Assembly: GCA_947383645.1 (NCBI GenBank)
Contig: CANDEH010000014.1
Span: 1-31,911 of the forward strand
Direction: 5' to 3'
DNA: 31,911 nt
Origin: an uncultured Clostridia bacterium
GTDB taxonomy: Bacteria; Bacillota; Clostridia; Oscillospirales; Oscillospiraceae
Both the position numbers and the translations under genes were made by a program. This document shows positions 6,167 to 13,942 of the stretch, one piece after another (the first letter of the stretch is position 1; each line of letters opens with the position of its first letter). The notes under the pieces were generated by a model that did not search any database, was not told the DNA's origin, and saw only the letters and a list, made by a program, of their open reading frames with translations.

Positions 6167-7204
6167 ATGCTGAACATTGGTATTTTAGGGTGCGGCAAAA
6201 TTGCCCAGGTGCGGCACATTCCCGAGTACCTCGCCAATCCCGGCGCCGCCATCGCCGGCTTCTTCGACGCCGACGCCCAGCGGTGTCAGGAGATCGCCGC
6301 CAAGTTCGGCGGCAGGGCCTACGCCTCGGCGGAGGAGCTCTTCTCCGACCCGGCCATCGACGCCGTGTCCATCTGTGTGGCCAATTTTGCCCACGCGGAG
6401 CTGAGCATCCAGGCGCTGCGTGCGGGGAAGCATGTGCTGTGCGAGAAGCCCATGGCCATCACCCTGGCCGAGTGCGAGGCCATGCTGGCCGAGGCGGAGA
6501 AGGCGGGCAAGCGGCTGCTGATCGGTCAGAACCAGCGGCTGGCCAAGGCCCATGTGAAGGCCAGAGAGCTGGTGGCGGCGGGCGAGATCGGCAAGGTGGT
6601 CACCTTCCGCACCGCCTTCGGCCACGGCGGACCGGAGACCTGGTCCATCACCCCGGGGAAGAGCACCTGGTTCTTTGACAAGAAGCGGGCGGCCATGGGG
6701 GCCATGGCTGACCTGGGCATCCACAAGACCGACATGCTGCGGTATGTCCTGGGCCAGGACATCGTGCGCACCACTGCCCGGCTGCTCACCCTGGACAAGC
6801 GGGGGGCGGATGACCAGCTCATCGGGGTGGACGACAACGCCATCTGCATCTATGAGACCTCCGGCGGGGCCCTGGGCACCATGACCGCCAGCTGGACCTA
6901 CTATGGGCAGGAGGACAACTCCACCATTCTCTACGGCACCAAGGGCATCCTGCGCATCTATGACGACCCCGCCCACACCATCGTGCTGATCCCCAAGGAG
7001 GGGGAGGTCAAATACTACGATCTGGAGCAGATCCAGACCAATGACAACCAGACGGCCTCCGGCGTCATCGACGAGTTTGTAGACGCCGTCACCACCGGGC
7101 GGCCCAGTATGCTGGACGCCGGGGACGTGATCCGGTCCATGAAGGCGGTGTTCGCCTCCATCCGCTCCTCCGAGGAGGGGCGTCCGGTGGACGTGGCGCT
7201 GTAA
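6167..7204 (+). CDS. Gfo/Idh/MocA-family NAD(P)-dependent oxidoreductase
   Basis: About 345 residues from the ATG at 6167, which has AGGAG seven bases upstream. A TTG seven codons earlier overlaps the preceding stop codon and has no site. Residues 1-120 are a Rossmann fold with the dinucleotide motif GILGCGKIAQ and the family hallmark CEKPMA near residue 92, whose Lys is the usual catalytic residue. The C-terminal alpha/beta domain contains DLGIHKTDMLRYV, with the His and Asp positions expected near the active site. The family oxidises or reduces hydroxyl groups of sugars, inositols and their derivatives. Paired with the divergent TIM-barrel enzyme, it suggests an oxidise-then-isomerise or epimerise route for the transported sugar. 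Confidence 0.92.
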   Translation: MLNIGILGCGKIAQVRHIPEYLANPGAAIAGFFDADAQRCQEIAAKFGGRAYASAEELFSDPAIDAVSICVANFAHAELSIQALRAGKHVLCEKPMAITLAECEAMLAEAEKAGKRLLIGQNQRLAKAHVKARELVAAGEIGKVVTFRTAFGHGGPETWSITPGKSTWFFDKKRAAMGAMADLGIHKTDMLRYVLGQDIVRTTARLLTLDKRGADDQLIGVDDNAICIYETSGGALGTMTASWTYYGQEDNSTILYGTKGILRIYDDPAHTIVLIPKEGEVKYYDLEQIQTNDNQTASGVIDEFVDAVTTGRPSMLDAGDVIRSMKAVFASIRSSEEGRPVDVAL

Positions 7205-7211
7205 TACCTGG

Positions 7212-7249
7212 TAATAACCGCCCCAGGCGGTTGTTATAAATTTAATTTT
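7212..7249 (+). terminator. Attenuator-like hairpin between dehydrogenase and binding-protein genes
   Basis: An 11-bp stem (TAATAACCGCC 7212-7222 / GGCGGTTGTTA 7226-7236, one G-U pair, 3-base loop) is followed by the AT-rich run TAAATTTAATTTT. It may cause partial termination or define an mRNA processing point, allowing the binding protein to be made at a different level. Confidence 0.55.
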
Positions 7250-7261
7250 GGAGGATGAACC

Positions 7262-8431
7262 ATGAAAAAGATTCTGGCTCTTGTGCTGGCTCTGTCCCTG
7301 TCTCTGGCGCTGATTGCCTGCGGCGGCGACAATAACAGCCAGCAGGGCGACACACCCAACAACAGCGGCAGCCAGGGCACCAACGAGCCCGCCCCCACTA
7401 CCGGCGACGGCAAGAACACCGTCTACGTGCTGGGCCCCACCCCCGACCACGGCTGGACCGCCCAGGCCGGCGCCTACGCCCAGGCCAAGTGTGAGGAGAT
7501 CACCAAGGCCGGCCAGTACAAGGCGACCTACATCCCCGCCTCCTCCGGTGAGGAGCAGGTGGACCACTGCAACACCATCATCGCCAACGACGACGCGGCC
7601 CTGGTGGTTATGATGGCCCTGGACGACTCCGCCCAGGCCGGCCAGGAGGCCCTTTACGCCGAGGGCATCCCCTTCATCTCCTTCGACCGTATCATTGAGG
7701 CCACCGAGAAGTACGCCATCCTCAACGCCTCCGGCGACAACTGGCAGTGCGGTGCGGGCATCGCCTACTGGCTCCAGAAGAACGGCATGCAGCCCGGCGA
7801 CACCGTGGTGGTGCTCTACGGCGACAACGGCACCGTGTGCTCCCGCCGTCAGGAGGGCTTTGAGCAGTTCCTCCGGGGCGAGATCGAGTACCAGGACAAG
7901 CAGACCGGCAGCTACAAGACCACCGAAACCTGGACCCAGGAGCAGCTGGACGCCGTGTTCAACGGCTACACCGTGGTCTGCAACTGGTCCGCTGACGGCG
8001 CCTACAACTACATCGAGCAGAAGTTTGACGAGATCGTGGCCGCGGCCAAGGCCAACGGCGGCAAGCTGTACATCTACTCCATGGACGACGAGATGACCTT
8101 CGGCGTGCTCAACTATCTGGAGGCCGGCGCCTCCGCCGCCACCCTGGCCGACCTGGAGGCCATGGACGTGTACATCTCCGCCATCGGCGGTATGCAGGAG
8201 CTGTATGACGTGATGGCCGGCAGCGACGACCAGTCCGACCTGGCCAAGAAGTACTTCGACGATATGATGTCCATGTACTTCAGCCCCAAGATGATGCAGG
8301 ACGTCATTGAGACCGGCATGACCTACCTGACCGGCAGCTGGAACCATGAGGTCGGCTCCGGCGAGTACCAGCCCACCTGGATTGTGGACGCCGGCAACGT
8401 CAGCCAGTTCGAGGGCTTCCAGGGCCACTGA
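7262..8431 (+). CDS. Sugar ABC transporter substrate-binding lipoprotein
   Basis: A 389-residue exported lipoprotein. A lysine-containing N-terminus and hydrophobic core lead to the lipobox LIAC with Cys20 as the lipidated residue, followed by a low-complexity N/Q/G/T/P linker (21-55). The rest resembles the type I periplasmic-binding fold of the ribose/galactose/inositol importers (VYVLGPTPDHGWTAQAGAYAQAK, then the second lobe). The start has GGAGGATGAACC before the ATG. It sits between the dehydrogenase and the RbsA/RbsC-type components, so it is the substrate receptor of that importer. The ligand is not identifiable by eye. Flanking hairpins on both sides suggest a stable, more abundant transcript segment. 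Confidence 0.92.
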   Translation: MKKILALVLALSLSLALIACGGDNNSQQGDTPNNSGSQGTNEPAPTTGDGKNTVYVLGPTPDHGWTAQAGAYAQAKCEEITKAGQYKATYIPASSGEEQVDHCNTIIANDDAALVVMMALDDSAQAGQEALYAEGIPFISFDRIIEATEKYAILNASGDNWQCGAGIAYWLQKNGMQPGDTVVVLYGDNGTVCSRRQEGFEQFLRGEIEYQDKQTGSYKTTETWTQEQLDAVFNGYTVVCNWSADGAYNYIEQKFDEIVAAAKANGGKLYIYSMDDEMTFGVLNYLEAGASAATLADLEAMDVYISAIGGMQELYDVMAGSDDQSDLAKKYFDDMMSMYFSPKMMQDVIETGMTYLTGSWNHEVGSGEYQPTWIVDAGNVSQFEGFQGH

Positions 8432-8464
8432 GCCTCTACCGGCGCGCGCGAATAACGAACTGTT

Positions 8465-8498
8465 GGAGCGGATGCGGGGTTCGCCCCGCGTCCGCTCC
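8465..8498 (+). terminator. Strong UUCG-loop hairpin after the binding-protein gene
   Basis: A 15-bp stem with one G-U pair (8465-8479 / 8484-8498) is closed by a TTCG tetraloop, a very stable RNA fold. Only a short T run follows (CTTTC), so it is probably a partial terminator or a 3' stability element that raises the level of binding protein over the membrane components. A smaller hairpin (GGGCGCTTC / GAAGCGCCC, 8556-8575) lies just before the next ribosome binding site. Confidence 0.7.
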
Positions 8499-8601
8499 CT
8501 TTCACAGGCTCAGGGACGCGTCACCATGCGCCCGAAACGATACCGCTCAAGAGGCGGGCGCTTCGTGAAGCGCCCCTACAAACTCAACGGGGAGACTGCG
8601 T

Positions 8602-10101
8602 ATGACTATCCTTGAAATGAACCATGTTTCCAAGGCATTTGGCGGTTCCCAAGCCCTGTCTGACATCCATCTGTCGGTGGAGGCGGGGGAGATTCACGCT
8701 CTTTTGGGCGAGAATGGGGCCGGCAAATCCACCCTGATGAACATCTTAACCGGCGTGATTCCCGCGGACGCCGGCACCATCACCTTCGACGGGAAGAGCT
8801 ATCCCGCCCCCACCATTCAGCAGATGGAGGCGGCGGGCATCGCCTTTGTCCACCAGGAGCTGAACGTCATCAACGATCTGACGGTGGCGGACAACATCTT
8901 TCTCTGCCGGGAGCTGACCCAGTTCGGCCTGCTGCGCCAGAAGGAACAGGTGGCCCGGGCCCGGCGGCTCTTCGAGGACCTGGGGGTGGATATCGACCCC
9001 GCCGCCATGGTCTCCCAGCTGAAAACCAGCGAGAAGCAGCTGCTGGAGATCTGCCGCGCCCTCTATGTGGACGCCAAGCTCCTGATCCTGGACGAGCCCA
9101 CCACGGCCCTGTCCAACAACGAGATCGACCACCTGTTCGGTATCTTGAAAAAGCTGAGAGCGCAGGGGAAATCCTTCATCTTCATCTCCCACAAGATGCC
9201 GGAGATCTTTGCCATCGCTGACCGGTACACGGTGCTGCGGAACGGGGAGTTCATTGCCGCCGGAGAGATCAAGGACACCGATCCCCGCTCCGTCACCTCC
9301 CTGATGGTGGGCAGCCAGTACATGGACGAGGACGTCTACATCCCCCGGCAGCTGGGGGACACCGTCCTGGAGCTGCGGGGCTACACCGGCCAGGGCTTTA
9401 CCGGCATCGACCTGGAGGTGAAGAGGGGGGAGGTGGTGGCCTTCACCGGCCTGGCCGGCTGCGGCGCCAGCGAGCTGATGCAGACCATGTTCGGCGCCCT
9501 CCCCGCCGAGGGCGGGACCATGCGCGTCAACGGCAAGAGCATGGACGGCAGCATCGTCCGGTTCATGAAAAACGGCGTGGCCATGCTCCCCGCCAACCGG
9601 AAGGAGAACTCGGTGGTGCCCGACATGAGCATTCTGGAGAACTTCTATCTGGCGGAGCACGAGCTGTCCGGGAAAAAGCCCTTCATCAGCGCCAAGGAGG
9701 AGGCCGGTCGGTACACCGCCCAGAAGGAGAGCCTGCGCATCAAGGCGGGGGACAGCGGCGACAGCATCCTGTCCCTGTCCGGCGGCAACCAGCAGAAGGT
9801 GTTCCTGGCCCGGTGGCTGAACATCGGGGCGGACGTGCTCCTCTTCGACAACCCCACACAAGGGGTGGACGTGGGGGCCAAGGAGGAGATCTACCGGCTG
9901 ATTCTGTCCTTTGCCGAGGCGGGCAAGACTGTCATCATCAACACCCTGGAGATTCCCGAGATTCAAAAGGTGGCCGACCGGTGCGTGGTGTTCTACGAGG
10001 GCCGTATCGTCAAGACCTTTCCCCATGACCAGGTCAACGAGCGGGACGTGATGCTCTACTCCACCAACGCCGTGGAAACCAGTGAGGAGGCAAAATCATG
10101 A
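8602..10101 (+). CDS. Sugar ABC transporter ATP-binding protein (RbsA/MglA type)
   Basis: A 499-residue tandem ATPase of normal length for the family. The first domain has the Walker A motif GENGAGKST (36-44), the signature-like region LKTSEKQLLEICRAL and Walker B LLILDEPTTAL (about 157-167). The second has a degenerate Walker A (GLAGCGASELM, about 280-290), as is usual for RbsA-type second domains, with a well-kept signature LSGGNQQKVFLARW near 390 and DNPTQGVDVGAKEE. The ATG follows GGGGAG. It powers import of the sugar delivered by the upstream lipoprotein. The next gene overlaps it by four bases (ATGA), so the ATPase and permease are translationally coupled. Confidence 0.96.
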   Translation: MTILEMNHVSKAFGGSQALSDIHLSVEAGEIHALLGENGAGKSTLMNILTGVIPADAGTITFDGKSYPAPTIQQMEAAGIAFVHQELNVINDLTVADNIFLCRELTQFGLLRQKEQVARARRLFEDLGVDIDPAAMVSQLKTSEKQLLEICRALYVDAKLLILDEPTTALSNNEIDHLFGILKKLRAQGKSFIFISHKMPEIFAIADRYTVLRNGEFIAAGEIKDTDPRSVTSLMVGSQYMDEDVYIPRQLGDTVLELRGYTGQGFTGIDLEVKRGEVVAFTGLAGCGASELMQTMFGALPAEGGTMRVNGKSMDGSIVRFMKNGVAMLPANRKENSVVPDMSILENFYLAEHELSGKKPFISAKEEAGRYTAQKESLRIKAGDSGDSILSLSGGNQQKVFLARWLNIGADVLLFDNPTQGVDVGAKEEIYRLILSFAEAGKTVIINTLEIPEIQKVADRCVVFYEGRIVKTFPHDQVNERDVMLYSTNAVETSEEAKS

Positions 10102-11186
10102 AAAACGAGAAAAAAGGCGCGGTTCTGGGGCGGATCTGGTCGCAGTACAGCTTTATCTTTGTGCTGTTCATCATCATGATCGGCTACGCTTTCACCATCA
10201 GCTCCAACGGCAACGCCTTTAAGTGGAGCCACATCGCCGCCATTCTCTCCAGCCAGAACACTGTGATCGTGGGTACCATCGCCCTGGGGATGGCCTTCGT
10301 CATCATCACCGGCCAGATCGACCTGTCGGTGGGCTCCCAGCTGGTGCTGTGCACCGGCGTGACCATTATCGTCTTTAACACCACCAACTCCATCTTCCTC
10401 ATGGCCCTGGCCGCCATCCTCACCGGTGCGGCCTGCGGGGCGGTGAACGGATTGCTGGTGGGCTTCGGCAAGATGCCCCCCTTTGTGGTGACCCTGGGCA
10501 CCATGCTCATCTACCGCTCCCTCACCTTGTCGGTGGTGCGGAAGATCGACCCGGCTATCAGCGGCTCCTCCTCCAGCCAGTTCGCCATGCTCAGTGACAA
10601 CAGCAAGTATGAGTTCCTGCGCATGAAGTTCGGCACCGGCAAACTGGCCCTGGGGGGCTTCGCCATCCCCTATATCACCTTTATCTTCCTGTTTATGGCC
10701 ATTCTCTTCATCGTCATCTCCAAGAAGACCAAGTACGGCAAGACTATCTACGCCGTGGGCTCCAACGAGAAGAGCGCCCGGCTGGCGGGCATCAACGTCA
10801 CCTGGGTGAAGATCTCCGTTTTCATCTTAACCGGCGTCTGCGTGGGCGTGGCCAGTATGCTTCAGGCCTGCAAGATCGGCAACGTCACCCCCGCCTCCTC
10901 CGGCGTCAGCTACGAGATGTACGCCATCGCCTCGGTGGTGCTGGCCGGCGTCAGCATGGCCGGCGGCCGGGGCAATATGCTGGGCGTCATCTTCGGCGCG
11001 CTGTCCTATACGACGATTAACTTCATCATCGTCTCCATCCCCGGCCTCAGCGTGGATATTCAGGACACCTTCCAGGGCCTGGTGCTGATTGTGGTCATCC
11101 TCATCCAGACCGTGGGCCCGGTGATTAAGGAGAACCTCCAGCGGGCCAAAAAGCGCCGCCTGGCGGTATCCACGGAAAAAGTGTGA
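10098..11186 (+). CDS. Sugar ABC transporter permease (RbsC type)
   Basis: A 362-residue polytopic membrane protein with about 8-10 hydrophobic helices, matching the BPD_transp_2 family of ribose/galactose/inositol permeases. Diagnostic segments are the N-terminal TIALGMAFVIITGQIDLSVGS, GFGKMPPFVVTLGTMLIYR, and the cytoplasmic-loop region YAVGSNEKSARLAGINV, which couples to the ATPase. The start overlaps the ATPase stop by ATGA and has GGAGG upstream. Only one permease gene is present, so it would work as a homodimer, as in RbsC systems. It is the last gene of the operon. The terminator that fits lies further on, inside the end of the transposase remnant. Confidence 0.95.
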   Translation: MKNEKKGAVLGRIWSQYSFIFVLFIIMIGYAFTISSNGNAFKWSHIAAILSSQNTVIVGTIALGMAFVIITGQIDLSVGSQLVLCTGVTIIVFNTTNSIFLMALAAILTGAACGAVNGLLVGFGKMPPFVVTLGTMLIYRSLTLSVVRKIDPAISGSSSSQFAMLSDNSKYEFLRMKFGTGKLALGGFAIPYITFIFLFMAILFIVISKKTKYGKTIYAVGSNEKSARLAGINVTWVKISVFILTGVCVGVASMLQACKIGNVTPASSGVSYEMYAIASVVLAGVSMAGGRGNMLGVIFGALSYTTINFIIVSIPGLSVDIQDTFQGLVLIVVILIQTVGPVIKENLQRAKKRRLAVSTEKV

Positions 11187-11287
11187 GCTTCTCTCTGGTA
11201 CAAGGCCGGAAAGTCCCCCTCCATCAAAAGTGGAGGGCCCCAAACTGTGCGGACAGGACAAAAAAGGCCCTGGTAGGAGAATAAGTT

Positions 11288-11821
11288 TTAAGAGGAATGG
11301 CGCAGGGCAAGCGGCGCCATTCCTGTTTTTAACTGGATGCGCTGGTGGTTATAGAAATAGATATAAGTATCGATTAATGTTCTGGCCTCATCTAAGGTTG
11401 CCGGAAGATGGCTGTAAATATACTCGGTCTTAAGAATGGAAAAGAAGTTTTCAGCCATAGCGTTGTCACAGCAGTTTCCCCACCTTGATATGGAGGGCGT
11501 AATGCCGTATTCTTTAATCAGGTCAAAGTATGCCTGGGAGGTGTACTGACTGCCTTGGTCGCTGTGGAGCTGCAACTCCACAGCAGCCTTCTTTTCCTTT
11601 TTCATGGCCAGGCGGATGGTGTCCAGTACAAGATTGACATTTTGCGTAGAAGCAGTTTTGTATGCGACAGTGCTGTTGTCAAATAAGTCTCGGATGCTGT
11701 ACCTCCCAGCGCAACTGGCAATCAGGATAAAAATAAAGCCATAATTCCAGAAAAGTATATGGACACGGACGGTGCACTCTAAACAGGAAATAAGAGCCTT
11801 GCGGCGGTTTTGAAATAACAA
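11288..11821 (-). pseudogene. IS3-family transposase OrfB, 3' fragment
   Basis: The reading frame gives 177 residues, but only the last ~140 look like transposase. They form the C-terminal half of the rve integrase core of IS3/IS150-type OrfB: HSDQGSQYTSQAYFDLIKEYGI, with the second catalytic Asp, then SRWGNCCDNAMAENFFSILKTE with the catalytic Glu, and the end pattern YNHQRIQLKTGMAPL. The HTH region and the first catalytic Asp are missing. The first ~40 residues of the frame look unrelated, so the gene is truncated near 11707. I found no terminal inverted repeats or OrfA. It is a dead remnant at the left side of the mobile-DNA scar. Confidence 0.85.
11293..11330 (+). terminator. Intrinsic terminator for the ABC operon, inside the transposase end
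   Basis: The 11-bp perfect stem AGGAATGGCGC (11293-11303) / GCGCCATTCCT (11314-11324) is followed on the plus strand by GTTTTT. It is the first good plus-strand terminator after the permease gene. A weaker stem (CCCTCCA / TGGAGGG, 11217-11237) lies before it and lacks a U-tract. It overlaps the last codons of the opposite-strand transposase fragment. Confidence 0.65.
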
Positions 11822-11862
11822 ATTTTGATGGTCTTTTCGTTCATGCTCATGGCCTCACAGCA

Positions 11863-12102
11863 TTAGTACCACATAATTGTTTTTTTGGGCTCGATTCTGC
11901 CATCTTCCGCCATACTCCTAAGCGCGTGGCGGACATGATTGATATGGATGACGCAGTATTCATACCCCTCTGGCAGCGGTTCATATTGGACAATATCATC
12001 TGATATACTGTATACCAGCCGCACCGGCTCGTTACAGTCCTCAAAGAATACACTGCAAGTAATATGATCGCCATCTTTTTTTATCTGTTCCAGCTTAACC
12101 AT
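11863..12102 (-). CDS. Small phage-linked protein, candidate immunity partner
   Basis: A 79-residue soluble protein starting at the ATG at 12102, which overlaps the stop of the upstream capsid/toxin fragment by eight bases. Upstream in-frame Met codons give an Arg-rich extension that looks untranslated. The sequence is mixed alpha/beta with a double-Cys N-terminal half (ITCSVFFEDC), the segment LPEGYEYCVIHINHVRHAL and the end KKTIMWY. Similar small genes commonly follow phage minor capsid genes in gut Firmicutes, as I remember the family. I assign no biochemical function from sequence. The overlap with a C-terminal toxin-like domain suggests an antitoxin or immunity role by analogy with MuF-type polymorphic toxins. 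The gene appears intact. Confidence 0.6.
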   Translation of the reverse strand: MVKLEQIKKDGDHITCSVFFEDCNEPVRLVYSISDDIVQYEPLPEGYEYCVIHINHVRHALRSMAEDGRIEPKKTIMWY

Positions 12103-12808
12103 AGTAGTACTTGTACGCCTTCTCCGCATAATTAAATTTACGGGATGTCAACGTATGCGCTGCATCCATAAGCTCTTTTTCCATAATTCTGCGCTGTAAA
12201 AGGGTTATATCGTGGGGCTGAATATCTTTCCAATCAATCAGGAGCTTCCAAGACTGCGCCGTTTCAAAAGAAGCATCAAACCGCGAAACTTTTCCGTCGC
12301 CCAAATCGTGTACGTCCACGAAAATGAAGTTTTTAATCCGTTGAATAACATCTAACGAGTATCCGGTATGGGCCAAAAAGCACTCCACATTCGTTGTCAT
12401 CGCTCTTACAGATTGGTAATACTGCTCTGCATGGGCTCGTGTGCGATCACTTTCTGGGCTCAATGCTCCGCTTACTGCGCCGACATTAATTATACCAGAT
12501 TTTGCCGCATTTTTAAGCCTTTTTGCCTTTTTTGCTTTGGGAGCATCGTCCACATACAGCACCCGCGACCGCTCCCGCTGCTCTGGCAGTCCCGCAGCCT
12601 TACTGAACTCTCGGTATTTCGTGTTGAGCTGCCGCAGGTGGATCTTGGAGTTTTGGGCGTCTTCCTCCAGCCCGACGGCTTTGTGGGCGGTCTGCCGGCG
12701 CTTCTCCTTGCGAATCTCGCGCTCGATGCGCCGCTGTATCTGCGTGGCCTGGTAATCGTCGTATTCCCGGCTCGCAGACTTGATTTTAGGCTGGTTCTCC
12801 GGCTTCAT
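12095..12808 (-). pseudogene. Phage minor capsid protein 2, C-terminal fragment with toxin-like tail
   Basis: 237 residues that continue a phage minor capsid protein 2 in a shifted frame. Residues 12-75 (YDDYQATQIQRRIEREIRK, then LRQLNTKYREFSKAAGLPEQRER) match the distal capsid region. A basic linker (about 80-110) follows, then a separate domain, residues ~135-237: VECFLAHTGYSLDVIQRIKN, FVDVHDLGDGKVSRFD, SFETAQSWKLLIDWKDIQPHD, and a C-terminal TSRKFNYAEKAY. In relatives as I recall them, the segment after DIQPHD-TLL carries a His-Glu pair and a longer loop. Here it reads QRRIMEKELMDAAH, so the active site may be damaged. The start ATG at 12808 is probably not a true start, because the preceding frame runs in from the upstream fragment with a one-base shift. 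Confidence 0.75.
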
Positions 12809-13254
12809 ACCTCCAATTCAGCATCGGTGTACCTGCGCTCTGATACGCCCTCTATAAACGCATAAAAGGAGTGACGCTATCGGCAATTCGCCCCTCCTAT
12901 GCCAGTCACGGAGCCATATCCGCACTTCTCTTCAAAATTGGGGTATTTTGCCACTACATCACCCTCCCTTTACCTATTCCAGCGGAGCACTTTCCCTTGC
13001 CACTCCGTATGCGCCTCCCAGCCATGGGGCCCCTGCACGTTTCTGGCCTCCAGGTGAGCCGTGGTTTCCACCAGATCAGTTCCCAGATCGTCCATAGACT
13101 GCTCCCGGTACTTCTGGTTGAGCGGATTTACACCGGTCATAACTGCGCGGCGGGCGGCTACATCGATTTGGTCAACGTGCCCGGAAGCATAATCCACTTG
13201 TTTCAGACCGCTGTCCGCCAAGAGCCGCAGAACGATAGATTTGATTCCAACCAC
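12809..13254 (-). pseudogene. Phage minor capsid protein 2, central fragment with stops
   Basis: An open stretch of 94 codons (13254 to 12970) reads VDYASGHVDQIDVAARRAVMTG, LGTDLVETTAHLEARN and EWQGKVLRWNR, which is the conserved core of phage minor capsid protein 2. The same frame continues past a TAA with AKYPNFEEKCGYGSVTGIGGANCR, then a TAG, then HSFYAFIEGVSERRYTDAELEV and a TGA beside the start of the next fragment. Two in-frame stops and a frameshift make this a clear pseudogene. The TAG lies in a 6-base insertion relative to the expected NCRHSF. The N-terminal half of the gene is missing beyond about 13250, where recombinase sequence begins on the other strand. Confidence 0.8.
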
Positions 13255-13636
13255 TATCCTGTACTTGAGAGAGCTAAAACAAACACAGGAAGAGCATGGA
13301 ATTATTTTAGATAAAGTATGTACTTGGTTAGACGGAAGGAAGTTGCGTCCAGACTATATAACCAGAAAGACTTCGCAAGTTATGAGGGTGTATGGGCTGG
13401 ATCACTTCAGGGTGCATGACCTCAAGCATACAGCAGCGACACTTCTTGTAAAGCAAGCTGCTCCGAAACCAGTCCAAGATTTTTTAGGACATGAGGACAT
13501 CTCTATAACAATGAATGTCTACACACACCTTATGGACGAAGACAGGAAAGCCACCTCTGGTATCATGGACACCATACTTAAAAATTCCGGAATTTGTTCG
13601 GAAAAGTGTTCGGAGTCCAAACTGAAAGAAAAATAA
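13241..13636 (+). pseudogene. Tyrosine recombinase (phage integrase), C-terminal fragment
   Basis: 131 residues covering only the C-terminal catalytic domain of a tyrosine site-specific recombinase. The N-terminal arm-binding and core-binding domains and the first catalytic Arg are absent. Visible landmarks are DGRKLRPDYITRK, the HxxR-box region RVHDLKHTAATLL, the LGHED box with its His, and the nucleophile Tyr in MNVYTHL. The HxxR box reads HDLK instead of HDLR, a substitution at a catalytic Arg. The frame starts at the junction with opposite-strand capsid sequence, so no proper start exists. It ends 66 bases from the 3' end of tRNA-Arg, the usual location of an integrase beside its attachment site. 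Confidence 0.8.
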
Positions 13637-13665
13637 AATCCGTTGAAAAGTCGCAAAAAATGAGG

Positions 13666-13700
13666 AAAAGGCCCCAAACCAATAGGTTTAGAGCCTTTTT
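13666..13700. terminator. Bidirectional terminator between integrase remnant and tRNA-Arg
   Basis: The stem AAAAGGC...AAACC / GGTTT...GCCTTTTT (13666-13680 and 13685-13700), with a small internal bulge, ends in TTTTT on the plus strand. On the minus strand it is followed by a U-rich run. It could terminate both the recombinase remnant and the tRNA transcript. Confidence 0.65.
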
Positions 13701-13702
13701 AG

Positions 13703-13779
13703 TGGTACGCCCGACTGGATTCGAACCAGCGGCCTTCAGAGTCGGAGTCTGACGCGCTATCCAACTGCGCCACGGGCGC
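13703..13779 (-). tRNA. tRNA-Arg (anticodon CCG)
   Basis: A 77-nt cloverleaf on the minus strand. The acceptor stem is GCGCCCG / CGGGCGT with a G-U at position 1:72. The D arm is GGCGCAGTTGGATAGCGC. The anticodon stem TCAGA/TCTGA holds the loop CTCCGAC with anticodon CCG (reads CGG). The T arm is CTGGTTCGAATCCAG and the 3' CCA is encoded. It is intact, so the neighbouring element restored the 3' end on integration or decayed without harming it. Confidence 0.95.
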
Positions 13780-13846
13780 ATACCTGACGATATCGAATGG
13801 TCCGTTCTCCTGGCGACATCCCTGCCGCCTGAGAACCACAGGAGTT

Positions 13847-13875
13847 AGTATACTCCATTTTTGCCCATCTGTAAA
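13847..13875 (-). promoter_or_regulatory. Promoter of tRNA-Arg
   Basis: Read on the minus strand, TTTACA (13870-13875) and TATACT (13847-13852) are spaced by 17 bp and lie 68 bases upstream of the mature tRNA 5' end. Confidence 0.75.
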
Positions 13876-13942
13876 GACTAAATTTCAAATTCAGCAAAAC
13901 TTTTTTTTACAATCAATATCTGCGACAGAAAGTGCGGATATC

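Noticed and set aside
6185..8428. A 747-codon minus-strand frame antisense to the dehydrogenase and binding-protein genes
   Set aside because: It is a shadow frame caused by GC-rich third positions. The plus-strand genes have ribosome binding sites and conserved motifs.
8346..8615. Plus-strand frame bridging the binding-protein and ATPase genes
   Set aside because: It overlaps both genes in another frame, has no ribosome binding site, and runs through two hairpins.
11186..11290. Second attachment site duplicating the tRNA-Arg 3' end
   Set aside because: Only a 6-base match (TGGTAC) was found by eye, which is not above chance.
12368..13314. Plus-strand frames across the capsid remnant
   Set aside because: They are antisense to minus-strand sequence that clearly matches the phage minor capsid protein.
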